Notes: generated by a model from the letters alone, not told the origin. Positions 19,227 through 29,357 are shown, counted from the first letter of the stretch. The stretch: 64,000 bases of DNA from Roseiarcus sp963835215 (GCA_963835215.1 CAWIES010000002.1:496001-560000), one strand, 5' to 3'. Made by a program: numbers and translations.

Positions 19227-19462
19227 CGGCAAGCGCGCTCAAGATACGGGTCAGATCCTGGCGCCGCCGTCCCACGGGGCGCCCGCTGCGAAAGTCATCG
19301 CCGCGCAGCCCCAAACGACCTCTCTTTAAGCAAATCGTAAAGCATAGCTCTCGATTCTCGGCGCGGTTGCTCCGATCGGGGCTCCATATAATCAAGTCTT
19401 TCACGTACTTTTCTTAAGTTTACGCAACATAGCCCGCCCGGAAACCCCCGGAGGAGCAAACC

Positions 19463-20614
19463 ATGCGTTCGTGCCAGACGATCTGGAGCCCCTCGACGGG
19501 CTGGGAGCCTGCGAAACCCGAGTTGGCCGATGCCTCGCTCGTTCTCTATTTCGGCGCGCGTCAGGCGCTGGCCTGCGGCGCGCGTTATGACGATCTGCGA
19601 GCGATGTTCCCGTCCGCCCACATCCTGGGCTGCAGCACCGGCGGCCAAATCAATAACAACAACATCAGCGACAACGAGATCGTCGTCGCCGCTATCAAAT
19701 TCGACGCAACGCAGTTGCGGCTTCGCCAGTTGCGCGTCAGCGATCCTTCGCAATCGCGAAATTGCGGGGCGGCTCTTGGCCAAGCGCTCGGCGCCGACGA
19801 TCTCGCCGGCGTGTTCGTGCTGTCCGATGGCCTGAACGTCAACGGCAGCGAGCTTGTCGCAGGACTCAGCGGCGCAATCGGAGCGAACATTCCTCTGACC
19901 GGGGGACTGGCGGGCGACGGCTCGGAATTCGGTGAAACATTGGTGGGCGGCGACTGCGCCCCACAATCGCACGCGGTTGTCGCGGTCGGGTTCTATGGCA
20001 GCGCAATTCAGATCGGTCATGGCAGCGCCGGGGGCTGGGACGTGTTCGGACCGCGTCGGCAGGTGACGCGATCGAGCGGAAATATTCTGTTTGAAGTCGA
20101 CGGCGAGCCGGCTCTCGATCTCTACGAGCGGTATCTCGGAGAAGAGGATTCCAAAGGACTGCCCGGCTCCGCGCTGTTGTTTCCGATCCAGGTTCATGAC
20201 CCCGCTCGCCCCGATTCTGCGGTTGTGCGCACGGTGCTCGCCGTCGACCACGTCGCGCGATCGATGACGTTCGCCGGCGATGTGCCGCAGGGGTGGACCG
20301 CGCAGCTGATGCGCGGAAGCTTCGATCGCTTGGCGGACGGGGCCGCCGATGCGGCGCGCCAGGCTGTCGCCAGGCTCGGCGCCAATGAAAAAGACCAGCA
20401 GTTTTCGATCCTCGTCAGTTGCATCGGCCGGCGACTGCTGATGGGACAACGGACAACGGACGAGATCGAGGCCGCAAGCGCCGAGCTTGGCGCTGGCGCG
20501 CTGCGCGTCGGCTTCTACTCCTATGGGGAGATTTCCCCGCACGCCAAGTCTGGCGTGTGCGAGCTTCATAACCAGACGATGACAATTACGTCCTTCGCTG
20601 AGCTGCGAGGATAG
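19463..20614 (+). CDS. FIST-domain sensory protein
   Basis: This 383-residue cytosolic protein has a FIST_N domain (about residues 20-220) followed by FIST_C (about 225-360). Typical segments are AHILGCSTGGQI, GVFVLSDGLNVNGSELVAGL, LTGGLAGDGSEFGET and, near the end, CIGRRLLMGQ and VGFYSYGEISP. FIST is a predicted small-ligand sensory domain found in signal transduction proteins, and some members take part in nitric-oxide signalling. The start has a strong ribosome-binding site (GGAGGAG, 19450-19456). The PAS-GGDEF-EAL gene begins two bases after the stop, so the two are co-translated. A pair in which FIST senses a ligand and tunes cyclic-di-GMP turnover is a reasonable inference. Confidence 0.9.
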   Translation: MRSCQTIWSPSTGWEPAKPELADASLVLYFGARQALACGARYDDLRAMFPSAHILGCSTGGQINNNNISDNEIVVAAIKFDATQLRLRQLRVSDPSQSRNCGAALGQALGADDLAGVFVLSDGLNVNGSELVAGLSGAIGANIPLTGGLAGDGSEFGETLVGGDCAPQSHAVVAVGFYGSAIQIGHGSAGGWDVFGPRRQVTRSSGNILFEVDGEPALDLYERYLGEEDSKGLPGSALLFPIQVHDPARPDSAVVRTVLAVDHVARSMTFAGDVPQGWTAQLMRGSFDRLADGAADAARQAVARLGANEKDQQFSILVSCIGRRLLMGQRTTDEIEAASAELGAGALRVGFYSYGEISPHAKSGVCELHNQTMTITSFAELRG

Positions 20615-20616
20615 CC

Positions 20617-22567
20617 GTGCATCGCCTCGTCATCCAGCAGATCGTCAAGGCGGCCGACTCCGCCGGCGCAGCGGACGTGGATCGGCTCGTCGATCTTGTC
20701 AGCCGCGCCTACGAAGAATTCGACCGTGACCGGCGGCGCACCGATCGATCGATGTCATTGATGATCGACGAAATCGATGCGATCAACCGCAATCTCGAGC
20801 GGCTGGTGGAGGATCGCACTCGCGAGCTGCGCGCAAGAGAATTGGAGCTGCGCACGCAAAACCTGCGCTTTGAAGCCGCGCTTTCCAACATGACGCAGGG
20901 CCTTCTTCTGTTCGACTCGGCGGCCCGGATGGTCGTCTGCAATCAGCGCTATGTTGAGATGTACGGCCTGTCTCCCGACGTCGCGAAACCCGGCTGCAGC
21001 TTCCACGATCTCATCGCACATCGAAAAGAGACCGGCTCCTTCAAAGGCGATGTCGACGAATACTGCTCCGCGCTTCTGCGCGACACGGCGCAGCGGAAAA
21101 ATTACCAACATTGTCGTCGAGACCGTAGACGGGCGCTCCATACAGATCGTGAGCAGGCCGCTGACCGACGGCGGATGGGTCGCCACCCATGAGGACGTCA
21201 CCGAACGCAGACGCTCAGATGAGCAGATTGCCCACCTCGCGCATTATGATCTGCTGACCGATCTGCCAAATCGAGCGCGCTTCCGCGGCGAACTCGAACG
21301 GGCGCTCGAAGGCGTGCAGCGCGGCGAGCGGATTGCGGTCCTCTATATCGATATCGACGAATTCAAAAGCGTCAACGATACGCTTGGACACGCCGTCGGC
21401 GATGAACTGCTAAAAGTCGTCGCCAATCGTCTGCGCGGCTGCATCGGCGCCACCGACATCGTCGCTCGGCTCGGCGGCGACGAATTCGCCATCATTAAGA
21501 CAGCCGTAGCGGGTCGCGCAGAGGTCGTCGACCTTGTAGCGCGCATCTATGAAGCGATTCGAATTCCCCACGAATGCGCCGGCCATTTGCTCACGACCGA
21601 CGCCAGCATCGGCATCGCCTTGGCGCCGGACGATGGCGCCGATCTGAATGAGCTGCTTAAAAACGCGGATTTGGCGATGTATGACGCCAAGGCCGACGGT
21701 CGCCGGACCTATCGCTTTTTCGAGCCGAGCATGGATGCGCGCGTCAAGGCGCTGCGAGCGCTGGAGGTCGATCTGCGAAAGGCGATCGTGGAGCGCGACT
21801 TCGAGATTCACTATCAGCCGCTCGTCAGCCTTCGCGACGACACGGTCATCGGCTGCGAAGCGCTGCTACGTTGGCGCCACTCCGAGTTCGGGCCGATACC
21901 GCCGGCGCAATTCATCCCGGTTGCCGAAGACACCGGCCTGATTGACGAACTCGGCGAATGGGTCCTGAACGCCGCGTGCGCCGAAGCGACAAAGTGGCCC
22001 GATCACATCAAAATCGCCGTCAACGTCTCGCCGGTTCAGTTCAGGAGTCAGACCCTGGCTCTCAAAGTCGCCGCCGCGCTTGCCGCCTCCGGGCTTTCGG
22101 CAAACAGGCTGGAACTGGAAATCACCGAGGCGGTTCTTATTCGCGACGATGAAGCCGCGCTCGCCATGCTGCACGAATTGAAGCGACTTGGCGTGCGCAT
22201 CGCGCTCGACGATTTTGGCACCGGCTATTCCTCGTTGAGTTATCTGCAGCGCTTTCCGTTCGACAAGATCAAAATCGACCGCGCCTTCATCAAGGATATT
22301 GCCGATTCCAAAGGATCGTCCGCGATCGTGCGGGCGGTGGTGGACATTGCCGCGGCGCGCAACATGACGACGACCGCCGAAGGCGTCGAGACGGAAGAGC
22401 AACGCGAGATCCTGCGCGAGCTCGACTGCACCGAAATGCAGGGCAATCTGTTCAGCTCGGCGGCGCCCGCCGCGGAGATATTGCGGCTGTTTCTCTCGAG
22501 GCGCGAAAATCTGGCGGCTGCGCCAGCGGCGCGGCGGAGCGCGAGGGGCTCGAACGCTCCCGCCTAG
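20617..22567 (+). CDS. PAS-GGDEF-EAL cyclic-di-GMP turnover protein, frameshifted
   Basis: About 649 residues after repair. Order: a coiled coil (INRNLERLVEDRTRELRARE) at about 50-85, a PAS-type domain (about 85-200, with MTQGLLLFDSAARMVVCN), a GGDEF domain with the intact motif RLGGDEFAI, and an EAL domain with GCEALLRWRH and LDDFGTGYSSLSYL. Both catalytic signatures are present, so it could make and degrade cyclic-di-GMP. The frame breaks at a run of five As (21097-21101) inside the PAS domain; removing one A restores AQRKITNIVVETVDGRS. The GTG start at 20617 is two bases after the FIST gene, which probably supplies its input. No membrane segment is evident. Confidence 0.9.
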
Positions 22568-22599
22568 TTTTCGTGCGATCCCCGCCGTCGTCCAAGACC

Positions 22600-22636
22600 G
22601 GGGACAACTGACCAAAATCGCCCAGGGTTTGCAGAG
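22600..22636. repeat. Dispersed intergenic sequence, copy 1
   Basis: GACCAAAATCGCCCAGGGTTT within a 37-base segment matches a segment at 49816-49853 (GACCGAAATCGCCCTAGGTTT) closely, including flanking G runs. Both copies are outside genes. Copy 1 is between the convergent GGDEF-EAL and ispG genes. The function is unknown. Confidence 0.45.
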
Positions 22637-22742
22637 CCCCGATCGCCAACAACCCTAAATTCTCAGTCACGGGCGAGACACTGATCCGGTTTCGCCTGGA
22701 AGCACTGGGGCCACATTTGCCTCGATTTTTGAGCCGAACTGT

Positions 22743-24014
22743 TCACGGAAGTGACGACGTGCGGCCGCCGAATCGTCGCTCGACATACTCTGTCACCAAT
22801 ATCTCGAAGTCTGCGGCGATGTTAGGGCCGCGCAATGTCACCGTCTTGACGCCATCGACGAAGACTGGCGCCGACGGCGCCTCGCCAGTGCCCGGCAGCG
22901 ATATGCCGATGTCGGCATGCTTGCTTTCGCCAGGACCGTTGACGATACAGCCCATAACCGCGACGTTGAGCGCTTCGACGCCAGGGAAGCGGGTGCGCCA
23001 GACCGGCATTGAATCGTGCAGAAAATCTTCGATCCCACGCGCAAGTTGCTGGAACACTGTCGAAGTCGTTCGCCCGCAACCCGGGCACGCGGCGACTTGC
23101 GGCGCGAACATGCGAAAGCCCATGGTCTGCAGGATCTCGCGCGCGACCTTCACTTCCAGCGTGCGATCGCCTCCCGGTTCTGGCGTCAACGAAACGCGGA
23201 TTGTGTCGCCAATGCCTTCTTGCAGAAGGATTCCGAGCGCGGCGGACGAGGCGACGATCCCTTTCGATCCCATGCCCGCCTCGGTGAGCCCGAGGTGGAA
23301 CGCGTAGTCTGAGCGCCTCGCCAACATGCGATAGACCGTGATCAGATCCTGCACCCCCGACACCTTGGCGGAGAGAATGATGCGGTCGCGGCCAAGGCCG
23401 ATTTCCTCCGCGCGCGCCGCCGACAAAAGCGCCGAACGCGCCATCGCCTCGCGCATGACGGCGCGCGCCTCGATCGGCGCGGGACTGCGTGCGTTCTCGT
23501 CCATCAGCGAGGTCAGCAATTCCTGGTCGAGCGAGCCCCAGTTGGCGCCGATGCGCACGGCCTTTCCGTGGCGGATCGCCGTCTCGACGATCGCGCCAAA
23601 CTGCGAGTCGCGCTTGTTCCTGAAGCCGACGTTGCCAGGGTTGATACGATATTTGTCGAGCGCCTCGGCGCAGGCGGGATGATCGGCGAGCAGCTTGTGG
23701 CCGATATAATGGAAGTCGCCAATCAGAGGCACATCGACGCCGCGTGCGCGCAACCGATCCCGGATTTTCGGCACCGCCGCGGCGGCCTCGTCGCGATCGA
23801 CGGTAATGCGCACCAACTCCGAGCCCGCGCCAGCCAACGCGACGACCTGGGCGACCGTCGCTTCGACATCGGCGGTGTCGGTGTTGGTCATCGATTGGAC
23901 AACGATCGGCGCTCCGCCGCCAACTTGCACCGCCGACTTGCCGTCGCCGACACGGACGCCGACGGTCCTGAGGCGGGGTCGCGGGCCGAACGCCGCGGGC
24001 GGATCAATGGCCAT
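22743..24014 (-). CDS. ispG: 4-hydroxy-3-methylbut-2-en-1-yl diphosphate synthase (IspG)
   Basis: This 423-residue enzyme makes HMBPP from methylerythritol cyclodiphosphate, the sixth step of the MEP pathway. It has a TIM-barrel N-terminal part (VGGGAPIVVQSMTNTDTADV, YRINPGNVGF, RIGANWGSL). The C-terminal [4Fe-4S] domain shows ACPGCGRTTS and AVMGCIVNGPGESKHADIG, giving the three cluster cysteines. The frame is open 26 codons upstream, but ATG 24014 has GGAG five bases before it and begins MAIDPPAAFGPRP. dxr lies 121 bases upstream on the same strand, so the two MEP genes may share a transcript. Confidence 0.93.
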   Translation of the reverse strand: MAIDPPAAFGPRPRLRTVGVRVGDGKSAVQVGGGAPIVVQSMTNTDTADVEATVAQVVALAGAGSELVRITVDRDEAAAAVPKIRDRLRARGVDVPLIGDFHYIGHKLLADHPACAEALDKYRINPGNVGFRNKRDSQFGAIVETAIRHGKAVRIGANWGSLDQELLTSLMDENARSPAPIEARAVMREAMARSALLSAARAEEIGLGRDRIILSAKVSGVQDLITVYRMLARRSDYAFHLGLTEAGMGSKGIVASSAALGILLQEGIGDTIRVSLTPEPGGDRTLEVKVAREILQTMGFRMFAPQVAACPGCGRTTSTVFQQLARGIEDFLHDSMPVWRTRFPGVEALNVAVMGCIVNGPGESKHADIGISLPGTGEAPSAPVFVDGVKTVTLRGPNIAADFEILVTEYVERRFGGRTSSLP

Positions 24015-24135
24015 GGACTCCAGGTCTCCCGTCGCGACGGCCGACGGGCGCAGTATTGTCGTCAAACTCTCGCTCCGAAATTTTTCGAACATCTATCGTT
24101 AGCGTCCAATCGGCTCTGCATCGTCGTGCCGAAAT

Positions 24136-25365
24136 CTAGGCAACGAGCGCCATGGCTCGTTCTTGCGCGATCCGGTGAATGTCCATGGCCGCTTCGATCG
24201 TGGTCGCCGCCCTCGTTTCGCCCGCAGCGCGCATAGTCTCCAGGGTGCGTTCAACGAATTGGGGAATCGCTCCAAACGCGATTCGCCCCGCCAAAAAGGC
24301 GGCGACAACGATTTCGTTTGCGGCATTGAGTGCGGTTGGCGCGCCTTCGCCGTCTTTGAGCGCTTCGATGGCAATGCGAAGCGCCGGAAACCGGGTCAAG
24401 TCCGCCTTCTCGAAAGTGAGGCGCCCCAGATCGGCGAGATCGGGCGCGGCGACGCCAGAGGGAATTCGATCGGGGTGGGCGAGACAATGCGCGATCGGCG
24501 TGCGCATGTCGGGGGAGGCCATTCCCGCGATCGTCGATCCATCGGCGAAGGAGATAAGGCCGTGCACGATCGATTGCGGATGCACGACGACGGAGAGGCG
24601 CTCGGGAGCAATGCCGAATAGGTGGTGGGCTTCGATGAGCTCAAGGCCCTTGTTCATCAGGCTGGCGGAATCTACCGAGATCTTCGGCCCCATCGCCCAT
24701 CTTGGGTGGTTAAGCGCCTCAGCCCGCGAGGCGGTTGCAATGCGCTCGGCGCTCCATTCCCGAAAGGGCCCTCCAGACGCTGTAAGGGTCATGCGGACGA
24801 CTTCTCCAGGGTCGCGGCCGCCGATCGCCTGAAAAATGGCGTTGTGCTCCGAATTGAGCGGCAGGAGTTGTGCTCCGCACCTCGCCGCGGTTCGCATGAC
24901 GACCGCTCCGGCGCAAACCAAGGTCTCCTTGTTGGCGAGTGCGATGGTGCGGCCGGCGAGAATCGCCGCATAGGTCGGCAGTAAACCGACCGTCCCGACA
25001 ATCGCCGAAACGACGAGGTCCGCTTCGCGACGCGCCGCCTCTACGACTGCGCCCTCGCCCGCGGCGACTTCGATGTCGTAACCGGCGACGCCCTCCTTCA
25101 GGTCCAGGTAGCCGGCAGGATCACAAACTGCGGCAAAAGACGCGCCAAGAGCGATTGCGGTGTGCGCAAGCGCTGAGCCGTCGCGTCCGCCCGCCACCGA
25201 CACAACGGCGAACCGATCTGGGGCGGACGCGATAACTTGAGCGCATGAGCGCCCTATAGAGCCCGTGGCGCCAAGCAGCGCCAAGCGCTTTGGCGCTCCT
25301 TTGCGCGCGGGCGCTACGATGAACGGGCGTGGGTTGCGAGCCAGCAGACCTGGCGAACGCGTCAT
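24136..25365 (-). CDS. dxr: 1-deoxy-D-xylulose 5-phosphate reductoisomerase (Dxr)
   Basis: This 409-residue enzyme converts DXP to 2-C-methylerythritol 4-phosphate with NADPH, the committed MEP step and the target of fosmidomycin. The NADPH motif LLGATGSIGRS is at about residue 30, ALANKETLVCAG follows, and the metal and substrate region is LLPLNSEHNAIFQAIGG. MGPKISVDSASLMNKGLELIEAHHLF is the family signature, of which only part is needed for recognition. ATG 25365 is preferred (GGTGG upstream); the longer frame adds eight residues without similarity. It lies upstream of ispG on the same strand. Confidence 0.93.
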   Translation of the reverse strand: MTRSPGLLARNPRPFIVAPARKGAPKRLALLGATGSIGRSCAQVIASAPDRFAVVSVAGGRDGSALAHTAIALGASFAAVCDPAGYLDLKEGVAGYDIEVAAGEGAVVEAARREADLVVSAIVGTVGLLPTYAAILAGRTIALANKETLVCAGAVVMRTAARCGAQLLPLNSEHNAIFQAIGGRDPGEVVRMTLTASGGPFREWSAERIATASRAEALNHPRWAMGPKISVDSASLMNKGLELIEAHHLFGIAPERLSVVVHPQSIVHGLISFADGSTIAGMASPDMRTPIAHCLAHPDRIPSGVAAPDLADLGRLTFEKADLTRFPALRIAIEALKDGEGAPTALNAANEIVVAAFLAGRIAFGAIPQFVERTLETMRAAGETRAATTIEAAMDIHRIAQERAMALVA

Positions 25366-25597
25366 GTGACCACCATTGATCAAGTCCAAAGCATCTCAGA
25401 CTCCGAGCCCAATTGGCTCGCCGAACTCGATGAAATGGACGTGCCGCCGCGCTCCTCGACTTGTTTGCCGATCAAATCTGGCCACCCCGTCTCCGGGGAC
25501 GGGATTTCGCAATTCGAACGCCGCGCCACGGACTGCGCGCCCGCCGCGCAATTGCCGAACTGGCCGCTGGCGGTTGCCGCCAGAAATGCCGAGCGAC

Positions 25598-25786
25598 TTA
25601 TCGGTACCAGCAATAACCGCTACGATTACAAACGCGTTGATGCGGGTAAATGAAACCGGGACCCGCGCAGAAGTGGTACCAATGATATCCTGTTACGCCC
25701 AACCGGTAGCAACCGGCGCTAGCGGGCGATAGCGCGATGGTCGATAGCGCCACCGCGGCGGCGATTGTCAAAACAAGCTTTTTCAT
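25598..25786 (-). CDS. Small secreted four-cysteine, aromatic-rich protein
   Basis: A 62-residue product with a clear signal peptide (MKKLVLTIAAAVALSTIA...ASA) and a predicted mature part of about 36 residues. The mature part has four cysteines (GCYRLG, HFCAG, RVCNR, YCWYR) and many Tyr, Trp and His residues, so it is probably a small periplasmic or surface protein with two disulfides. I do not recognise a family. The start (ATG 25786) follows GAGGG at a good distance. It lies alone between dxr and ispA on the same strand. Whether it is linked to isoprenoid metabolism is unknown. Confidence 0.6.
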   Translation of the reverse strand: MKKLVLTIAAAVALSTIALSPASAGCYRLGVTGYHWYHFCAGPGFIYPHQRVCNRSGYCWYR

Positions 25787-26157
25787 GGGTTCCCTCTGAT
25801 GCAATTGGCGAGTGACATGAACGCGTTTCTGTATGATCGGATAGGCTCTGAATTTACCTAAGGCCCGAACTCACAATGAATGGCTGACTATTGGACGCGG
25901 TCGTTTGGAACATTGTCAAGCGAAGGCGGCTCTCCGTTTTCGTGCGGACCGGCATCCGTTCAGCCCGCTCTCTCGGCTGTCGACCAAGGTCGGCTCCACA
26001 CAACTAAACGCCGCAAAAGCACAGAAGTTCCGCGATAACGGACACCGCGCCGTGAGAGTGGGCGACATGCGTCTCAAGGCGCCGCCGTGGCGAAGGTTTC
26101 CCGTGCGGCCGCCCCGGGATATCGCACGGCTTGCGTGCACGCTTTTCGTGGGCGCCG
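25787..26157. other. Gene-free stretch between the small secreted gene and ispA
   Basis: No convincing gene, repeat or structured RNA was seen in these 371 bases. Open frames exist but show no family similarity and lack good ribosome-binding sites. The stretch should contain the promoter of the small secreted protein. Confidence 0.4.
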
Positions 26158-27093
26158 CTACGCACGGCGATGCGCAATGAACTTTGCAGCTCCGATTAGC
26201 GCTTCCGCGCGTTCGCCGAACGGCGTCAGCGTCCTCTCCGCGTCTTTTACGAGCCCCTCCAGGCGGGCCTTGGCCACACGAACTCCCAATGCGCCCACGA
26301 GGGTCGCTTTTCCTGCGCCGGCGTCTTTGTGCGCCGCCTTTCCCAGCGTTGCGCTATCGCTCTCGACGTCGAGCAGGTCGTCGGCGATTTGGAAGGCTTG
26401 GCCAACGATCGAACCAAAACGCTCGAGCGTCTCGCGTTCCTCGATGCTCGCCTGGCCGAGGATGGCGCCCGCCACGCAGGCGAAGCGCAAGAGCGCCCCC
26501 GTCTTCATCGCCTGCAGGGTCAGGATGGCCGTTTCGTCGAGCTTCTGTGGCGCGCCATCGTCGAATTGGCCCTCGGCGGCGAGATCGAGCAACTGTCCGC
26601 CGACCATGCCGCCCAATCCGGCGGCCCGCGACAGGGCTTGGATCAGATGCACGCGAACCGAGGCTTCGGGATGCACCTCCGACCGCGAAAGAACGTCGAA
26701 GGCGAAGGTCAACAAGCCATCCCCGGCCAGGATCGCCGAGGCTTCGTCGAACGCCTTGTGTGTCGTGGGGCGACCGCGCCGCAGATCGTCGTTGTCCATC
26801 GCCGGAAGGTCGTCGTGAACCAGAGAATAGCAATGGACGCATTCCAACGCGGCGCCCGCCATGAGCGATCGAGCGCGCGGCACGGCGAACAAGTCGGCGC
26901 TGGCTACGAGGAGAAAGGGTCGGATCCGCTTACCGCCGCCGAGACTGGCGTAACGCATTGCGTCCCGCAGTCGTCCCGGGCGCAAGAGCTCGCCATCGGC
27001 GCCGGCAATCCCGAGGAGTTCGTCGAGCACGGCCTCGGTCTCCGCCGCGACGGCGCTGAGCTGCGCCAACAAAGCGTCATCGGAAATGGTCAC
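26158..27093 (-). CDS. ispA: Farnesyl diphosphate synthase (IspA-type polyprenyl synthetase)
   Basis: This 311-residue short-chain trans-prenyltransferase condenses DMAPP and IPP to FPP. The first aspartate-rich motif is HDDLPAMDNDDLRRG and the second is QIADDLLDVESD. An aromatic residue five positions before the first motif (CYSLVHDD) normally limits the product to C15, so FPP rather than GGPP is expected; this contrasts with the second synthase at 52005-53018. GGGKRIRPFLLVA is the usual substrate segment. FPP is the substrate of HpnD, encoded in the divergent hpn operon, so this gene links the MEP and hopanoid parts of the cluster. Confidence 0.92.
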   Translation of the reverse strand: MTISDDALLAQLSAVAAETEAVLDELLGIAGADGELLRPGRLRDAMRYASLGGGKRIRPFLLVASADLFAVPRARSLMAGAALECVHCYSLVHDDLPAMDNDDLRRGRPTTHKAFDEASAILAGDGLLTFAFDVLSRSEVHPEASVRVHLIQALSRAAGLGGMVGGQLLDLAAEGQFDDGAPQKLDETAILTLQAMKTGALLRFACVAGAILGQASIEERETLERFGSIVGQAFQIADDLLDVESDSATLGKAAHKDAGAGKATLVGALGVRVAKARLEGLVKDAERTLTPFGERAEALIGAAKFIAHRRA

Positions 27094-27331
27094 GCAGCGC
27101 CTCGCCGATTGTCGGTCCGCATCTACGATCTTAACTCGGGTCAGTTGGAACTCACCGGCTGTGCCCGCGTTAAGTTATGGACTAAATTCGCCGGCGGGTT
27201 GAGCGTCCCGCAAACACAGAGCTCTCCCGTCAATTTATAGGCGTGAAATTTACGTATCAACCCCGAAATTGCCCCAACGTTTATCGCCGTGGCGCCGATC
27301 TGTCGCCTGTCACCACGAATGAGTTGGCCCT

Positions 27332-28482
27332 ATGAGCGCAATTATTCCAGCCTGCGCCACACTTGCCGTTTGGGTCTATCTGATGATGGCGCGCGGCGGC
27401 TTTTGGCGATGCGCCGAGCGCGACGAGGAAGGCCCGTCCCTCGCGCTCTGGCCCTCGGTTGTCGCCGTAATACCGGCTCGCGACGAAGCCGATGGGGTCG
27501 CCCAGACTATAGGAACCCTGTTGAAGCAGGACTACCCGGGGGCATTCACGGTCGTCCTGGTCGATGATGGAAGCACGGACGCTACCGTCGAGGTCGCACG
27601 CAGCGCCGCCGCAATGGCAGGTCAAGGCGAACGTTTGCGAGTCTTGACAGGCGCGAGCCTGCCCGCGGGCTGGACCGGCAAGCTTTGGGCGATGAAGCAG
27701 GGCTTCGAAAACGCGAGCGCATCAGGTCCAAACTTCGTGCTCTTTGCCGACGCCGATATTGTCTTTGCGCAAGACGCCCTGCGGCGATTGGTTTCGCAGG
27801 CGATGAGCGACAACCTCGCCCTCGTCTCGTTGATGGCCAAGCTTCGATGCGAAAGCTTCATCGAGCGCGCGCTCATTCCGGCTTTCATCTTCTTCTTTCA
27901 GATGCTCTACCCCTTTTCCTGGGTAAATGTCCCAACAGGACGTTTGCTGCTGCGGCGGGCGGCTGTATGCTTGTGCGACGCGACGTTCTCGAAGCGATCG
28001 GCGGATTGGAAGCGATCCGCGGCGCTCTCATCGACGACTGCGCGTTGGCGAAACAAATCAAGCGACGCGCGCCCATCCGGCTTACGCTGACGGAACAGGT
28101 GATCAGCACGAGATCCTATTCCACCTTTTGGGAAGCGCGGACCATGATCGCGCGCTCGGCCTATGCTCAGTTGCGCTATTCGCCACTTCTACTGATGGGA
28201 TGCGTCGCGGGAATGGCGCTGACGTATTTGGCCCCGCCCCTACTCGCGCTCCTCGGACAGGGCTTCGCTCAATACTGCGGTTTGGCGACCTGGGCGATCA
28301 TGTTCGTCGCGCTGCAGCCGACGCTGTCGTTCTACCGAGTTTCGCCGCTGTGGGGAGTGTTTCTACCAGCGATTGCGGCTATCTATCTATTGTTTACGCT
28401 GGACTCCGCGTACCAGTACACGCGCGGGCGAGGCGGGCTGTGGAAGGGCCGCGCCCAGGGGCACGCGGCGAGCGCGCCATGA
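27332..28482 (+). CDS. hpnB: Hopanoid-associated glycosyltransferase HpnB, frameshifted
   Basis: About 383 residues after repair. A family-2 glycosyltransferase domain follows an N-terminal membrane segment: VVAVIPARDEADGVAQTI, VVLVDDGSTDATVEVARS, LPAGWTGKLWAMKQGF and FADADIVFAQDALRR. The C-terminal part has membrane helices (LLLMGCVAGMALTYLAPPLLALL). The frame breaks near 27925-27932; one added base gives the expected WVNDPNRTFAAAAGGCMLVRRD. The gene starts the hpnB-C-D-E series and its stop overlaps hpnC (ATGA). HpnB is found with hopanoid clusters but its exact reaction is not settled. The 237-base gap to ispA should hold divergent promoters for both arms. Confidence 0.88.
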
Positions 28483-29357
28483 GAGAAGTCGACCAAAAAC
28501 GCGACGGCAAAACACACCGTGACGAAAACTTCCCGGTCGCCTCCTGGCTGATCCGTTCCCAACATCGCGCGCCAATCCTCGCCTTTTACAATTTTGTCCG
28601 CGCCGCCGACGACATCGCCGACAATCCGACGCTGACGGCGGAACAAAAGATTGCTCAGCTCGATCGGTTTGAGGAGGACCTCACCGGCGGCGACGGCGGC
28701 GATGCCAGGGCGACGGCCCTGCGGCGAGCGCTCGCAGAACGCAATCTCGACGACCGACATGCGCTGGACTTGCTTAAGGCCTTTCGCCTTGACGCCACCA
28801 AACTGCGCTACGCCAATTGGGACGAGCTGATGGCGTACTGCGAGCTTTCGGCCATGCCGGTCGGACGTTTTGTGCTCGATCTACATGGGGAAAGCCGCGC
28901 GACTTGGCCAGCCTCGGACGCGTTGTGCGCGGCGTTGCAAATCATCAATCATCTGCAAGACTGCGGCGACGATTATCGGGCGCTCGATCGGGTCTATTTA
29001 CCGCTCGACGTCCTTGCGAAACACTCCGCAAATGTGGAGGCGCTTGGCGCGCCTTCAGCCTCTCCTGAGCTCAGGGCGGCGATCGCCGATCTCACGCGCC
29101 GCGCGGGGGGACTGCTCGGCGATAGTCAACAGCTTGCCGCTTCGATTGCGGATTGGCGTCTGGGGCTGGAGATTTCGGTCATCCACAGCCTCGCCTCGCG
29201 GCTGGCGCAGATGCTTACCCAATGCGATCCGCTTGCCGAGGAGACCCATCTCGGCAAATTCGCCGCTGGCGGCATCGCGCTTCGCACAATCATCTCGGCC
29301 GTAGCGCAGCGCGCCGGCATCGACAGCGGCCCATCTTCGCTGGGAGCCCGGCAATGA
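28479..29357 (+). CDS. hpnC: Squalene synthase HpnC (hydroxysqualene synthase)
   Basis: This 292-residue squalene/phytoene synthase-fold enzyme converts presqualene diphosphate to hydroxysqualene in the three-enzyme bacterial route. HRDENFPVASWLI at the N-terminus is characteristic of HpnC. The two aspartate-rich motifs are NFVRAADDIADN and INHLQDCGDDYRALDRVYLP. The start at 28479 overlaps the hpnB stop as ATGA, and the end overlaps hpnD in the same way. A longer open frame upstream belongs to hpnB in another frame. Confidence 0.93.
   Translation: MREVDQKRDGKTHRDENFPVASWLIRSQHRAPILAFYNFVRAADDIADNPTLTAEQKIAQLDRFEEDLTGGDGGDARATALRRALAERNLDDRHALDLLKAFRLDATKLRYANWDELMAYCELSAMPVGRFVLDLHGESRATWPASDALCAALQIINHLQDCGDDYRALDRVYLPLDVLAKHSANVEALGAPSASPELRAAIADLTRRAGGLLGDSQQLAASIADWRLGLEISVIHSLASRLAQMLTQCDPLAEETHLGKFAAGGIALRTIISAVAQRAGIDSGPSSLGARQ

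Noticed and set aside
27927..28478. N-terminal extension of hpnC
   Set aside because: It lies in another frame of hpnB and shows no similarity; the ATGA overlap at 28479 is the natural start.
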